NCBI GenBank assembly: GCA_947179485.1
Contig: OX359250.1
Coordinates: 47,465,450 to 47,529,449, forward strand
Length of the DNA stretch: 64,000 nucleotides
DNA from: Allacma fusca
Lineage: Eukaryota > Arthropoda > Collembola > Symphypleona > Sminthuridae
Direction: 5' to 3'
The notes under the pieces were generated by a model. It saw only the letters and a list, made by a program, of their open reading frames with translations, was not told the origin of the DNA and searched no databases. Positions 26,030 through 37,128 of this stretch are shown one piece after another; the stretch's first letter is position 1, and every line of letters starts with the position of its first letter. The position numbers were made by a program, and so were the translations under genes.

Positions 26030-26560
26030 AGGGAAATCTCGATATAAGGGGTGGATATTTTAAGGGAGGATTTTCGACACAAAGGACGTCATTTTTAGCG
26101 ATAGTCTCGATTTAAGGGAAGTCTCGATGCAAGAGAAGTCTCGATACAAAAGAAATCTCGATACAAAAGAAATTTCAATGCAAGAGAAGTCTCGATACAA
26201 GAGAAATCTCGGTGCAAGGGAAGTCTCGATGCAACGAAAGTCTCGATGCAAGGACATTCTTGATTACAGGAAAGTCTCGATGCAAGGACATTCTTGATTA
26301 CAGGAAAGTCTCGATGCAAAAGGAGTCTCGATGCAAAAGGAGTCTCGATGCAAAAGGAGTCTCGAAAGGAGTCTCGATGCAAAAGAAGTCTCGATGTAAG
26401 GAAAGTCTGGATACAAAAGAAGTCTCAATGCAAGGAAAGTCTCGATACAAAAGAAGTCTTGTTGTAAGAAACTTCTCTCCACGGAGGATTTCGGATCTGA
26501 AGGTCACTAAAGAGAAGCCCCCATTATAAAAGGGTCCGTTACATCGAGACTATGCTGATT
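26030..26560. repeat. GTCTCGATGCAA minisatellite bracketed by pogo-type MITE ends
   Basis: Tandem units of about 15-20 bp such as AAGTCTCGATGCAAAAGG, most regular at 26,100-26,460. The array begins beside AATCTCGATATAAGGGG and ends at GGTCCGTTACATCGAGACTA, both of which are family MITE ends. The unit GTCTCGAT(G/A)(C/T)AA resembles the MITE terminus GTCTCGATATAA, so the array seems to have grown from that end. Open frames here (RDSFCIETP repeats and SMQKESRCK repeats) are repeat artefacts. Confidence 0.75.
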
Positions 26561-27311
26561 TCACGTCAAAATACCAATTTTAACATTCTACTAGACGGAA
26601 TCGGGCGAAAAAATATTTTGTAACTGTGTCGACAATCCTATTACAGGAGGCCGTTATAACGAGACTCTACCCTACACACCCTAACAAGAAGAACCTTGAC
26701 ATTGTCAAGGACTGAAATGTATTTTTGCCTCCCACTAGTGACCCAGCTGCTATAAAGGGGTTGGACTGTTCTATAGAATCCTTGCTGGAAAGAGCGGAAC
26801 TCTGACTTAATTAGTTTGCCGGGGCTGAGGTTGGATGGCGCTGCCTATCTTTCAAAATACACTCCAGCTCCTATCACCTCCAAGGATTGTCGTACTCGTT
26901 GAAGCGTGCATGGGTGGAGAGGAAGCCCCACGTTGATTCCCTGCAAATTGATCCACTTCGGACTTGTTGATAAATATGAATAGAAGCCAGGTCTGGGCCC
27001 CACACTTGAGACTGGAAATCAGACCGTGGGATAATTATTAATGAATTGAGAGTTGAGCAATTACTTGATTAAATATTCATTCATTTATAAGGACGCCACC
27101 CAAAAGAGGGAAAGTTGTAAATCAAAGGAGTGGGCTCCCGTTTCCTTTCAATAATTCACTCAACCTTTCCCCTCGAATCTCACCCTCTCTACTACAGTCC
27201 CTTCCTACAACGGACCCTCCTCTACCAAACACTGGCATCTCCAGTCCCTAAAATAATTCCTTCCCCTTTACAACCCAATAGAAATTTTTCTCCTATCAAG
27301 AGTTTTTACCC

Positions 27312-27462
27312 TAGAGTCTCGTTATAACGGTCCCTCTCACTCCTCCATCCTCTAAATAGTTACAAGTCCTTTCCCCTTATTTTGAATTGCAACAGTAAGT
27401 TTTAGAACAATTTTCCTCTAGAATTCCAATGCTATTCGAAGACAGCCGCTATAGCGAGACTT
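27312..27462. mobile_element. MITE-like unit, pogo-type ends
   Basis: Left TAGAGTCTCGTTATAACGGT and right complement AGTCTCGCTATAGCGGCTGT are inverted ends of a ~150-bp unit. The first base pairs of both ends have decayed. Confidence 0.55.
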
Positions 27463-28545
27463 TTTAAACAAATCGCTTCAGCCTCCAAATAAAATTATTC
27501 AGTATTTTCTTAAACAGTCTAGGGAGTCTCTTATAGCGAGAATTCACTCAACTTCTACTTTCTCCTTATTTAGTGACTTTTGGGACCGCTGGAGGGCGTT
27601 CTCAGGTGTTTTCTCTCAGAGGGAATTTAGACCCTATTGGGACGAGAATAGCTAAAATTTGTGAATCAAACAATTAATGCTTGCTGGGGCTCCAGGCCAT
27701 GTCCCAAAAGGAGCGTGTGGCTGTCATTATGGGAATTACACGGAGTTGGGAATGATGGGAGGGCAGATGCGGTTCGGAAACATCAAAAATCATCCTGGGA
27801 TCCCCGCTGTCTCCAGTCACTCGATCTCCGCCTATATGCTCCGCTATATCGCTAGTAATTAATCCCGGATTTTTAATGACAACAGGATTATCATTTTAGA
27901 GCTCACTTCCCGCCCTAAAATCCCTCAACTAAATTAATTACTCAAACTGACAACAGTCAAGTCTCGATATAAGGGTCTCAAAACACAACAGTCGAGTCTC
28001 GATATAAGGGTCTCAAAACACAACAGTCTTGAGTATGGAACTAAACCAAGAATTTCCTATAACAGAACATTAATTTTTATTTAATTTGCCTCTAGACAGA
28101 ATGCTCCCAAGAAGTTTCCGCTATAGCGAGACTTTCCAACAATTCACTCACTGATCAAATCCCCTTACAAGGAGGAATCTAGCAGATGTTAAATTATAGG
28201 GAGGTGAAAGCATTCAAATATTTTTGAATCATTAGAGGCATCAAGGAGAAAGGGGACCGTTATAACGAGACTCCATATGGTGTTGTATGTTTACATGAGC
28301 TTCCTTTAAGCAGCTCTTTATTCTTCCAGTAAATCCCATATGGGGAGAAAGCACTGGGAATTATCTCCAAATATTTACCTTCTCGTTGAAGGGAAATAAT
28401 GAGCAGTCTCGCTATAGCGGCCTTTTGGAACAGCTTGGTGGAGAGGGAGGATATTCTCAAAACTTACCGAATTAGTTGGAGAATTTTTGTATTTACAGAT
28501 CCTTAGCCTTGGGAGATGGGAGAGTCTCGTTATAGCGGTCCCCTT

Positions 28546-30639
28546 TTGGGAGCATTTTTTAGAAAAAATTTGGAACCGACCCCCTTAAAATTTTGTCTTT
28601 TAAAATTATGGAATTTGAAGTAAGGAATTTGAAGTGAGGAATTTGATGAGGGGAATTTTTTGGGGGCTGTAATTGTTTTTGAGTTTGTCTGTAGTTGGAC
28701 TGTACTGTGGAGGAATTAACAGACTTGTGGCGACGTAAAATCATTATGTAAGCGAGAGTTGGTTCGTATGAGAAAACTAAAGGCGTTGGGAAATGTGCGG
28801 AGGCAGTTGGAAAATTGTTGATGTCCTCGTCCTCCTTTGGTTCCTTTGACAAAAAATGGCTCTAGGAATTGGATGCTGCTGAGGAAATGAGGGATGTAGG
28901 TGAAAAGTGGTAGTGTTACCACTCATGATACCATTTGGTTTCTCGTCTTTGAAGGAACAGAGAGAGAGAGAGAGAGAGAGAGATACTTTTGCAAGACTGA
29001 GTTGATTAAGCTTACGCTTGCGTCAGCTCTCCGTCTAAACTTCTCCTGCCAAAGAGTCCATCCGCCAAAGAGAGCAGGGATGCTGAGAGTTTTCCGTTTA
29101 GTTCAAATCTGCCGACTGAAAGTTGTTGGAGGATTTGTTGCGGATCATGCCGTATCAAATATCGTCCAGGCAACTCATTCCTCCCCGTTTAACACTTACT
29201 TGTTGTACGTGAGCATTTCCTACCAGTCTTGTCCAAACGTTTTTTTACCAGTTGAAAAAAAACCTTTGTAAAAAGTGTCCCTCAAATTTTAAGGGATCAC
29301 TGGGAAATGTCTGGGAAATTTTGACACCCCCTCGTGTCAACAGAGTTTTACGAGGATAATCCCAGGACGTGGGAAAAATTTGGGGCAAAATGGAAGGAAC
29401 AATATTGGGGCTAAAGGCAAGCCCCAGTTTTGCGGGCAGGGAGGAGAGAACATTTTCCGCTCCAGTGACGCCAAAACTTCCGATGAAATTAAACTCTTGA
29501 AATTTTTAAGAAAGGGGTAAAATTTTCAAAGAAAAAATTTAAGAACATTTTCTGCAGGGGAAGGGGGAAAAATCTGAAAATTTTGGTGAGAGAGAAAGGG
29601 GACACAATTTTTCGGGAAGGGAAAAAAGTGAAAATTCCCTGAGGAAAATTTCGGGTGAACCAGGGACAAGAGAAAAATTTGTGAAACAATATTCCTGCAA
29701 ATTTAGGGAAATAAGGCGTAAAATTGTGGGTGGACAAAACCAAACAAATTGCAGAGGACATATTTTGGGTGGAAAAAACAAATAAGTGTGGGAAAAAATC
29801 CAAGAGAAAATTTCTGGGGCGTAAATCAGGAAATCTGAGTAGAAAAAATAGACAATTGAAGGGAGGAATGGGAGAATTTTTTCCCCCTTTGGAATTAGCG
29901 TGATTTCCGGGAAGACAGGATCAATTACGGAGCTATTAAAGTGGGGAAAGTTTGAAGGGAAACTTTATCAGTGGAAATTTCCTGTTAATTTGGCCCTCAG
30001 TAATTCTTCCAAGTTTCGACTTCGTCCCCTCAAGTCATCCTATTTGTAGCGTTCTTTCCACGTATCCCGTCAAATTTCGGAGTGGCAATAAAAATGTGTA
30101 AAATCCCGACGTTTTGGGAAACCTCCAGTTATTTTTGACAATTCTTGAAAAACTCCTCCGGATTTTTTGGGTCTCTTATTTGTGAAGGAAATTTTTTTGG
30201 TGCTTTCTTTTGAACTTTCTCTTTTCCTCTCTAGTCCCCTCTTGTGTCTGTAACTTTGGGGAAGACAAGTGTAGAAGTTTTAGTGCCTATAGTGGGAGGT
30301 AGATTTTTGAGAGGAAATATACTAATAAATCAAAATATAATCAACCATAATTCCTGGAAAAATGGTGTAGGATGGAATCTGGACCAAGTACTAGCAATAA
30401 GCTAATATGTACTTCATAGCACTTTGGTTATGGAAGGCAAAGATAGATGGCAAGGTATGGTAAGGTAATAATACAAAAATAGGGTTGGTCAGAAAAAGGG
30501 TTAGAGTTAACAAGTGGAAAACCAACAGAGTTAACTCTATGAACAAAGAGAGATAATGGGTATAGGGTAGGTACTCAGGTCTGGAATATATATATCTGTA
30601 CAAAGATATATGTACGTACGTAGGATGCAGGTAATAATG
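28546..30639. other. Non-coding DNA, purine-rich stretches
   Basis: Contains the short (GA)n tract at 28,959 and a purine-rich, GGGAAAATTT-like low-complexity stretch at 29,480-29,840. No gene with splice or family support is seen. Confidence 0.5.
28959..28983. repeat. (GA)n microsatellite
   Basis: An uninterrupted GA dinucleotide run of about 24 bases. Confidence 0.95.
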
Positions 30640-31250
30640 TGTTCTCGGGGATTCTCAATTATGTATGTATATATAACAAAAACAATTGAATAAAGTTTAT
30701 TTCAAGTAAAGTGTACTAATACATATGTACTACAACGTAGTACATCTACAAAATATTACAATAAAATTAAAAGGGGAGTGGTGACTGATACAAGTTACAC
30801 CACAGGTCTCAAAAAAAGGGATCTGAACACTACAAGGGCCAAAAGATTAGTGGATAATAGCCTTGTGTTTTCCAGGGTATTTATACCCTGGAAATTGCAG
30901 TGATTCCCTAAAAGTAGCCACTATTGCAAATAGTGGTCAAAGGGGCTCCTAACCCCATATAAACATAAGGGAATACATAATAAAAAGTATTCCTAAAATT
31001 ACTCAATAAATTTAAATTAGTAGGAGTCAGACCTACTAACTCGCATAACACATGCGAGTCCATACTTACTCCGATCCTCACAATAAATGTAAAGTGGGAG
31101 ATAGGGTAACAAAGGTAAATAAACATTATGCAAAACAATAAGAAAAGGGAAATTAATATCCAATGCATGGACCTAGTGCTATACGGGCGGCACTGGTCAT
31201 GCTAATCACACTACGTAAAGTACCGTACTATATCGTACGTACTTCCAACA
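30640..31250 (-). mobile_element. Solo LTR of an LTR retrotransposon
   Basis: A 611-bp segment with TGTT..AACA ends, flanked by a 4-bp direct repeat AATG (30,636-30,639 and 31,251-31,254). Read on the minus strand it starts TGTTGGAAGTACGTACG, then has TATAAA (30,885-30,880) and AATAAA (30,701-30,696) about 180 bases later. This is the U3-R-U5 layout of an LTR. No second LTR or gag-pol sequence is nearby, so it is best read as a solo LTR left by recombination. The superfamily (Gypsy or BEL) cannot be told. Confidence 0.65.
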
Positions 31251-33240
31251 AATGCCCGACAATGGCTAAGTAAAAGAAGTTTCCTAATCGAGGATGTATC
31301 TAAGGCAGATTCACTATAAGAAAAGTTTATTCTAGGGTTTTTCTGAATATAAACACATGTGCCAGTACGCACTCCTGTAGCCGCTGATATCTTGAAATGA
31401 GAGGGTGGACCGGAGGCATTTGGGAGTCATTCAGTTCATGAACCTGCCCCCTATGAGTTCTTGACTCAGCTCAATAAAGTAAATTTGAGGACAACTGGAA
31501 CTAAATTCCCTTCAAACTGGGGAAATCAAAACTTTTGTCAGTCACTTTCTTATGTGAGGTCAAGGGGTAAATGTTCATACGCATATTCCGGCAAAATATA
31601 GTCACGATTTCATGAAGTTGTTTTTGTAAATAATAAAATGAGAAGTAAAATTGTTCGTTAGATAATTTTAAGATATTCCAGCATTGACGCCGCACAAGAC
31701 AATGTGTACCGAATAGACGGTTATTAGGTTGCGCAGCTGGAACGGTTTTTCCTTGATTAAAATGTTAGTATTTTGCTAATAATTTTGGAATTAATTTGGA
31801 ATGTCGTCTTTTTACGAGATACTTTAACTAATGTGTGAGTGTTACTTAACTAAGTGCGATTCCATTCAGAAAATCTTTTAAGAATCTTTCAGTGACGTTT
31901 TTTATCTCCATCATTCAAAAATCTCCAAAATCAACTGAGTTACCTGGATTTTTATAGGAAGAGTTAAGTTTAATTTTCTGAGATGGGTTTCAATTATGTT
32001 TGGATTATTGACAATTTATACTTCAAATAATGAAAAATTCATCTTCCACTGTAGTTCACTTCTGTAGGGTTTGTCGATATTTAAATTCCTTAGGTATTTT
32101 GCCTGCCCGGTATTTTTTGCAAGTAGCAAGGCAAAAAAGACAATTTATACCTTCACATTGCCCTTAAAAATAAATGCCTGGCAAAAAGGCGAAAAGAGAT
32201 TGACAAAATTGTTTAGATTTAGTATTGTGCCATGACAAAATCAAACCTGTTAAGGAGATTCAACAACAATGAATACGATTTCATTTTCATCGCTGAATTA
32301 TACAAACGCTTCCAAATTTTGTAGTCTTGAATTGCCGGAAGCTTTACGGAATTATCTTTTAATATCCATTGAAGCTTGCTTGCACGTGGATGTCTGCATT
32401 GTGCAACTGTTTTCTTTGAACGTTACTATAAAAATTACATTTTACATTTCTCGTTCCAGAACGAGAACCCGAAATTGGGGTCCAGTGTAACCAGATTTTA
32501 TTTTCCGGTCGCCCCTCGTTTTGGTTGCCATATAACTAGCAGTAAGACAAGGTGGCGATAAGCCACAGAAAATTAAAATAATACAGACAAGTGTATGCTC
32601 AGACAAAGTTCAATATGCAGGGAGATGCGTTTTGACTTTCTACTACGTGCTTTCAGAAACCGGTAATTTGCAAGTTTTACACGTTTTAAAATTTGCCACA
32701 GTCGGAGCAAGTACCAATGATGGCGGAAATAGAGCGTTCCATAAGCATCATTTATTTATGCCCATTTTGTCAAGGCAAAATATATTATATGCCAATTCTG
32801 CTAGAATATCATACAAAATCATTTTATGCCCATGTGAATAAATGCCCTAAATGCCTGCAAAATATACCTGCATAATTTTCCATTTACACCATAGCACTCT
32901 CAAAATTATTCTCTCGATTTTTTGACACCCGGATTTTACTTTGAAAAACCGTCCAATTCTGATTACAACTTTTTGAAGATCTTTTTGAGAATTTCAATTT
33001 TGAAACTTGTCACATATTGTCAAGTTGTGTGCCATCCTTGTTTTTAAATCGTTTGAACACCTTACATTTCAAAAGGTATCAAATGGAAAATGGAAATGGT
33101 TTTCAAAGGGAATCATTATAACCAGTGATGAGTAACCGACAATTTGGGTTTACGTTATGTTACGTACTTTTTCTATAGGAATAGGAGCCCTATGCTTTAA
33201 AAAGGGGGCGTAACCTTAATTAATCAATAAAATGGCCAGA
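31251..33240. other. No recognised gene
   Basis: AT-rich DNA. Short frames only. A perfect small palindrome TCTCGTTCCAGAACGAGA lies at 32,449-32,466; nothing else stands out. Confidence 0.5.
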
Positions 33241-33254
33241 GAATGTTGGGAGCA

Positions 33255-33368
33255 TTCTGGAAAAAGTTATTCTTAGAGTAAAATAAATATTTCTGGAAGT
33301 TATTCTTTGCCAGGGAATAAAAATAGAATGTTCTGGAATAACCAGGCTAGAAATGGAATGTTCTAGAA
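33255..33368. promoter_or_regulatory. Cluster of four heat-shock-element-like palindromes
   Basis: TTCTGGAA at 33,255, 33,291 and 33,331, and TTCTAGAA at 33,361, all fit the TTCnnGAA core bound by heat-shock factor. They lie about 400 bp upstream of a TATA box (33,759, GGTATAAATATG). The dependence on HSF is inferred only from the motif. Confidence 0.35.
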
Positions 33369-33744
33369 GGCCCAAATATTATTCTCGGGCACCCGGAGAA
33401 GAGGACACAATCATTGACACGTGTTATTGTTTCCTCCTCCGAGACTAGGATCTCAAGTCAATTAACTTAGATTAAATGTAGGAAATAAATAAGGCTTAAA
33501 AGACACGTGCAGTTGTAATATGATAAATGAAAATATCCAATTAGCAATGAAAGAGGAGACAGTCAAAATCCATACCTCGACACATATGTATTATCATGTG
33601 TTAGAGATTTTGGAAAAAGACAACTGTCCAAAATAGGTATTTATGAAGTCTATTTAAAAGTCTGATGAGATTTTGTTCTCGGAGATTAAAATCTTGTAAT
33701 AAAAACACCGGCCGGCGACGAGGCTCTCAAGCCGCTAATACATA

Positions 33745-34381
33745 TGTGGAGGAAAAGGTATAAATATGAAAACCAAAAGGGTTAAAGATTCACTGAGTAT
33801 CTGGTCCTGAAGCGGGCGTCAGCTCTGCTGGATTTCTCCTAAACATCTTAGATATTTCAGGCCCTACAGGATGGGAAAGTTATCCTACCTGTTTGTATCT
33901 CTTTTATATTTCTGTATTTGTACTTTGAAGATTTAAGTATTTGAGAATTAGAGAACTTAGTTTTAGTCTAGTAAAGAGACCTAAAGAATTAGTTAAGCCT
34001 TGGTAGTATGGAGAGTTAATCCATCTACAGGTAGTTAATTATAGTAGGGGAATATTAGAACGCTGAGACAGGAAGTAATATCAATTGTACATTTTGTAAA
34101 GACCGTTAGACCTAAGAACTTAACAAAGAATTGTTAGTTGTAAGTTGTGCCTATTGAAGATAAGGTAATTAAAACTTTGATACATTTGTGTAATTATAAT
34201 TAATAATAATTAATAGTTTGATTTAGAAAATTCATTGGTAAAATATGTTGAGTTGTATTCATGTAATAATTGTGTAATTAATAAATTTCATCCTGGACGC
34301 GGGAAGATTTCCCAAATTGAAACAATGGTTTGTTAATAAGGAATAAATTCTGCTATGTGTGGTATAATTAATTCCCCCACA
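33745..34381 (+). mobile_element. Possible LTR-like segment
   Basis: Begins TGTGGAGGAAAAGGTATAAA and ends AATTCCCCCACA, with AATAAA at 34,280. TG..CA ends plus a TATA box and a polyadenylation signal suggest an LTR. However, the U3 part would be only 14 bases and no flanking target duplication was found, so this could equally be part of another repeat. Confidence 0.25.
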
Positions 34382-34439
34382 TTTTCTAGCTGAGATACAC
34401 TCCTATCAGTTAACTACTCAAACGTTAATGACAGTCTAA

Positions 34440-35527
34440 ATTCGGTTTTCGTTTTCGTTATTGGTTTTTTAAGAATTCGGTTATGGTTATAAACGGTTCG
34501 CAGCAGGATTAAATAGCGTTAATCGGTTAATATTAACAATAATGAAAACGGTTAATGAAAAGAATTTTTCGGATTTTTTCACTGTAATCTAAAACTTCAT
34601 TAAGCATGGTTAATAGTTATACTTATTAGCACTAGTATTGCTTTTATTAATTCCCGAAAAGTCTTTGTAACGTTTGTATTCAGCAAACAATAATATGACT
34701 TCATGCGAGTAGTTTCAGAATAATAAGTTGTAGGTAAATAGGAAATATAGTCGACCCATTTCCAATCAAACATAAAATGGCAACTTGTTCCAAATGAAGT
34801 ATTTGCTGTTTACAATTTTAAACTGGAAATTTCCTGTCAAATTAATCGCACAGAATTTGAAAAAGTAAAATAAAATCTAACATGGACATATGGAAAAGTT
34901 TCTATTGGTTTACAGTTGGATGTTTGTGTAACATAGCCAAAAATACATTTAGATCATTTATCTTTTTCGCGAATGTTATACTGACTTGCACTAAAAAGTT
35001 GTGTAATTAGCTGAATATAGTATTTATTTTTTTTAACACGTTTGGCTATTATGCACATGATGAAAGCGCAAATTTCTAAAACAAATCAGTATACATGTTT
35101 AACGATTGCATGAAACAAGGGTGGATTGATAAAATAATTTTTACCCTCTCAAAATAGATTTGTGGGCCTTTACACATGCAATCTGAGGGTCTTATTGTTA
35201 GTCAAAATTTTTTTTACCCTTGCCGGGCCAGCGTGGGCCACCCCGTAAATCCACTACTGGCATAAAACGATTTTTGTATTTGAGAAACTTACAAACTTAG
35301 AATTGTAAGAGATGGCAGTAAATTGTAAAAGTGACCAGGAATTTGAATAACGGATAATAACGTTGTGATTCCGTTTTTGTTATTTGCTGTCCAGAGGTTT
35401 CGGTTTACGTTAAGTTTTTGTTAATCAAGTGGAATATGTTAAACGTTATTTCTCATTAACAGTTACTAGAATTTTATCGATAATAACGTTATTCATTAAC
35501 GTTAATCAATAACGTTACCCAACACTG
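34440..35527. repeat. TAACGTTAAT-rich segment with a hAT-like right end
   Basis: Dense in TAACG/CGTTA motifs at both edges (CGGTTAATATTAACAATAA near 34,525; AATAACGTTATTCATTAACG near 35,485). It ends in AACGTTACCCAACACTG, whose complement CAGTGTTGGGTAACG looks like a hAT terminus. A weaker partner CAGTGATGAGTAAC lies at 33,123. No matching 8-bp duplication was found, so the limits are uncertain. Confidence 0.35.
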
Positions 35528-35817
35528 CAGTTTACCTTAATGAAAAATGTACACGCCACTTGAAGTATTACTTGCGAAAACGATAAATCTTGCAGTGAAA
35601 GTTTGTAAGCACGGATAATAAGGGTTGAATGTTTTACACACATTTTTTCGATAATAAGTTTAAAACAAACCAATTAAAGGTGTTCAACAGACTTAAAAAC
35701 ACCGTTGAATTTTTTGATCAATATTTAATTAAATTATTACTGTACAACAGCACAACACAAAGGAAGGAATCATAACTGATGTCATTATAATATTAAAATG
35801 ATAAAAATAATGTGGGG

Positions 35818-36577
35818 TTTGTTTTTTTCAAAGCGGACAGTGCAAGGTTGAATATTTTTTTAATATAAAGTACATGTAATGTACATACATATATTTCGAA
35901 TATCGTGGTCAACCCTCACACCAATTTTGATTGGTGTAGGACCAATCATATGAAAAATATTAGAAGAAATAAGTGGGACTATTTTGTGTGACGGAAGAAC
36001 GAACGCGGAGCTGCGTCATGCGGTTGTTTGTGTGCATGTAAGGGCTTCATACTCGTTACGCTGCAGGACAGCGCGCCTCTCACCTCCACAAGACAATCCT
36101 GCGTGTGTACGTGTAAATACAAGTGCATGGCCCCTTATGTGTATATGTATATGACTTACCCGTTTCGGTTTTTCTCAATTTTGTAATGTGACACATTTTT
36201 TAAATTTAAATTGTGGTACCAATGCAGTCTTGTCGCTTAAGCTTTTAAAAATGATCACATTAGAGTGGGCCCATAGTGAAATTATTTTTTGAAAATAGAC
36301 AAATTTACATTGTAATTTTTTTTAAATCCGAAATATTAATGCCTTGATCCGGAAAAAATTCATGACGTGACCTTCCTTTACGACAAAAAATATAAGATAG
36401 GCAGTTTGTCTTGTAATATTAAATTATAGCTGTAAAAAAATATTTCGACCTTCAAAATTGTTTTTACGAAAAAAATTTGGTGGAATTTTTTTTCAAATCA
36501 CTCTGGATTTAAGTACTTATATGAAAATGTTTTTTAAAAAAGTTACTTTCGTCGCTGTCCGCTTTGAAAAAACAAAC
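35818..36577. mobile_element. 760-bp element with ~24-bp terminal inverted repeats
   Basis: The left end GTTTGTTTTTTTCAAAGCGG (then ACAG) and the right end CTGTCCGCTTTGAAAAAACA (then AAC) are inverted copies that differ by one T. ATGT occurs just outside each end, as a possible but weak target duplication. The interior has no gene. A non-autonomous DNA transposon of unassigned superfamily. Confidence 0.6.
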
Positions 36578-36780
36578 TATGTAATATTATAAAAATATAC
36601 ACAACTTATGTATCTCGCATATATTGTCAATGCACTGAGTTACCAGAATATCGTGATTATTATAATATCATAATTATTATGTGTACAAATTTTTTCGAAA
36701 CTGGTTAAAAGAAACGATGGAGGTCCCCGTTTGAAAATCTAGTGAGAAAACGTGGGCAAACTTAATATTGCCCATAGTAG

Positions 36781-36880
36781 TGTGCACAATTGTGCTCAAA
36801 ATTGATTTTTGAGTGGTAGTAGCGGGAATGGTGCACAAATGTGAGCAATCTATTGTGGTTCATATTGTGCACACCCTCGT
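36781..36880. repeat. Left subterminal GTGCACAA repeats of the CACTA-like element
   Basis: GTGCACAA-type motifs at 36,782, 36,831 and 36,865, with variants TTGTGCTCAA and TGTGAGCAA between. They sit 55-150 bp from the left end. Confidence 0.7.
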
Positions 36881-37026
36881 GGTATAATGATTACGGTAAA
36901 CTACCACTATTACCAAAGTGTTCACTTAAATCGGATGCTTAAGTATTCTTAGAGACAACGTTGTGGTAAAATAATTTATGCTGCCTGTTCACTCACATGA
37001 GCTAAAATAACGTATTTACAATTATG

Positions 37027-37032
37027 TTTATT
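37027..37032 (-). terminator. Polyadenylation signal of the transposase gene
   Basis: AATAAA on the minus strand about 95 bases after the transposase stop codon, still inside the transposon. Confidence 0.55.
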
Positions 37033-37128
37033 CCAATTCAATAACATTCAGGATTCTTATCAAATATTTCATGGTGTTTAGGTTTCCATTAATAACGATA
37101 AACTTTTGTCGAGATATCTTGTTGACAT

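Larger units (their letters stand above)
14902..28545. repeat. Swarm of short MITE-like units with pogo/Tigger-like ends
   Basis: More than thirty occurrences of a terminus like TACAGTCGAGTCTC followed by TATAACGG and CCCC, in both orientations. They often form pairs about 150-200 bp apart facing each other. Fair examples of unpaired ends are at 14,902, 15,533, 16,380, 18,031 (reverse), 21,358, 21,467, 22,657 (reverse), 23,186 (reverse), 24,463, 26,529 (reverse), 26,645 (reverse), 27,193, 27,955, 28,110 (reverse), 28,252 (reverse), 28,403 and 28,521. CAGT-starting ends flanked by TA match Tc1/mariner-pogo insertions. Paired copies are listed individually. The DNA between them is minisatellite or plain AT-rich sequence without genes. 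Confidence 0.7.

Noticed and set aside
26060-26529. Overlapping repetitive proteins on both strands
   Set aside because: They are translations of the GTCTCGATGCAA minisatellite and have no other support.
28900-29271. 123-codon frame with an RERERER run
   Set aside because: The run is the (GA)n microsatellite; no motif, splice site or homologous feature was seen.
33123-35527. One 2.4-kb hAT element with an LTR nested inside
   Set aside because: The two CAGTG-type ends are similar, but the flanking 8 bases (ATTATAAC and CAGTTTAC) do not match.
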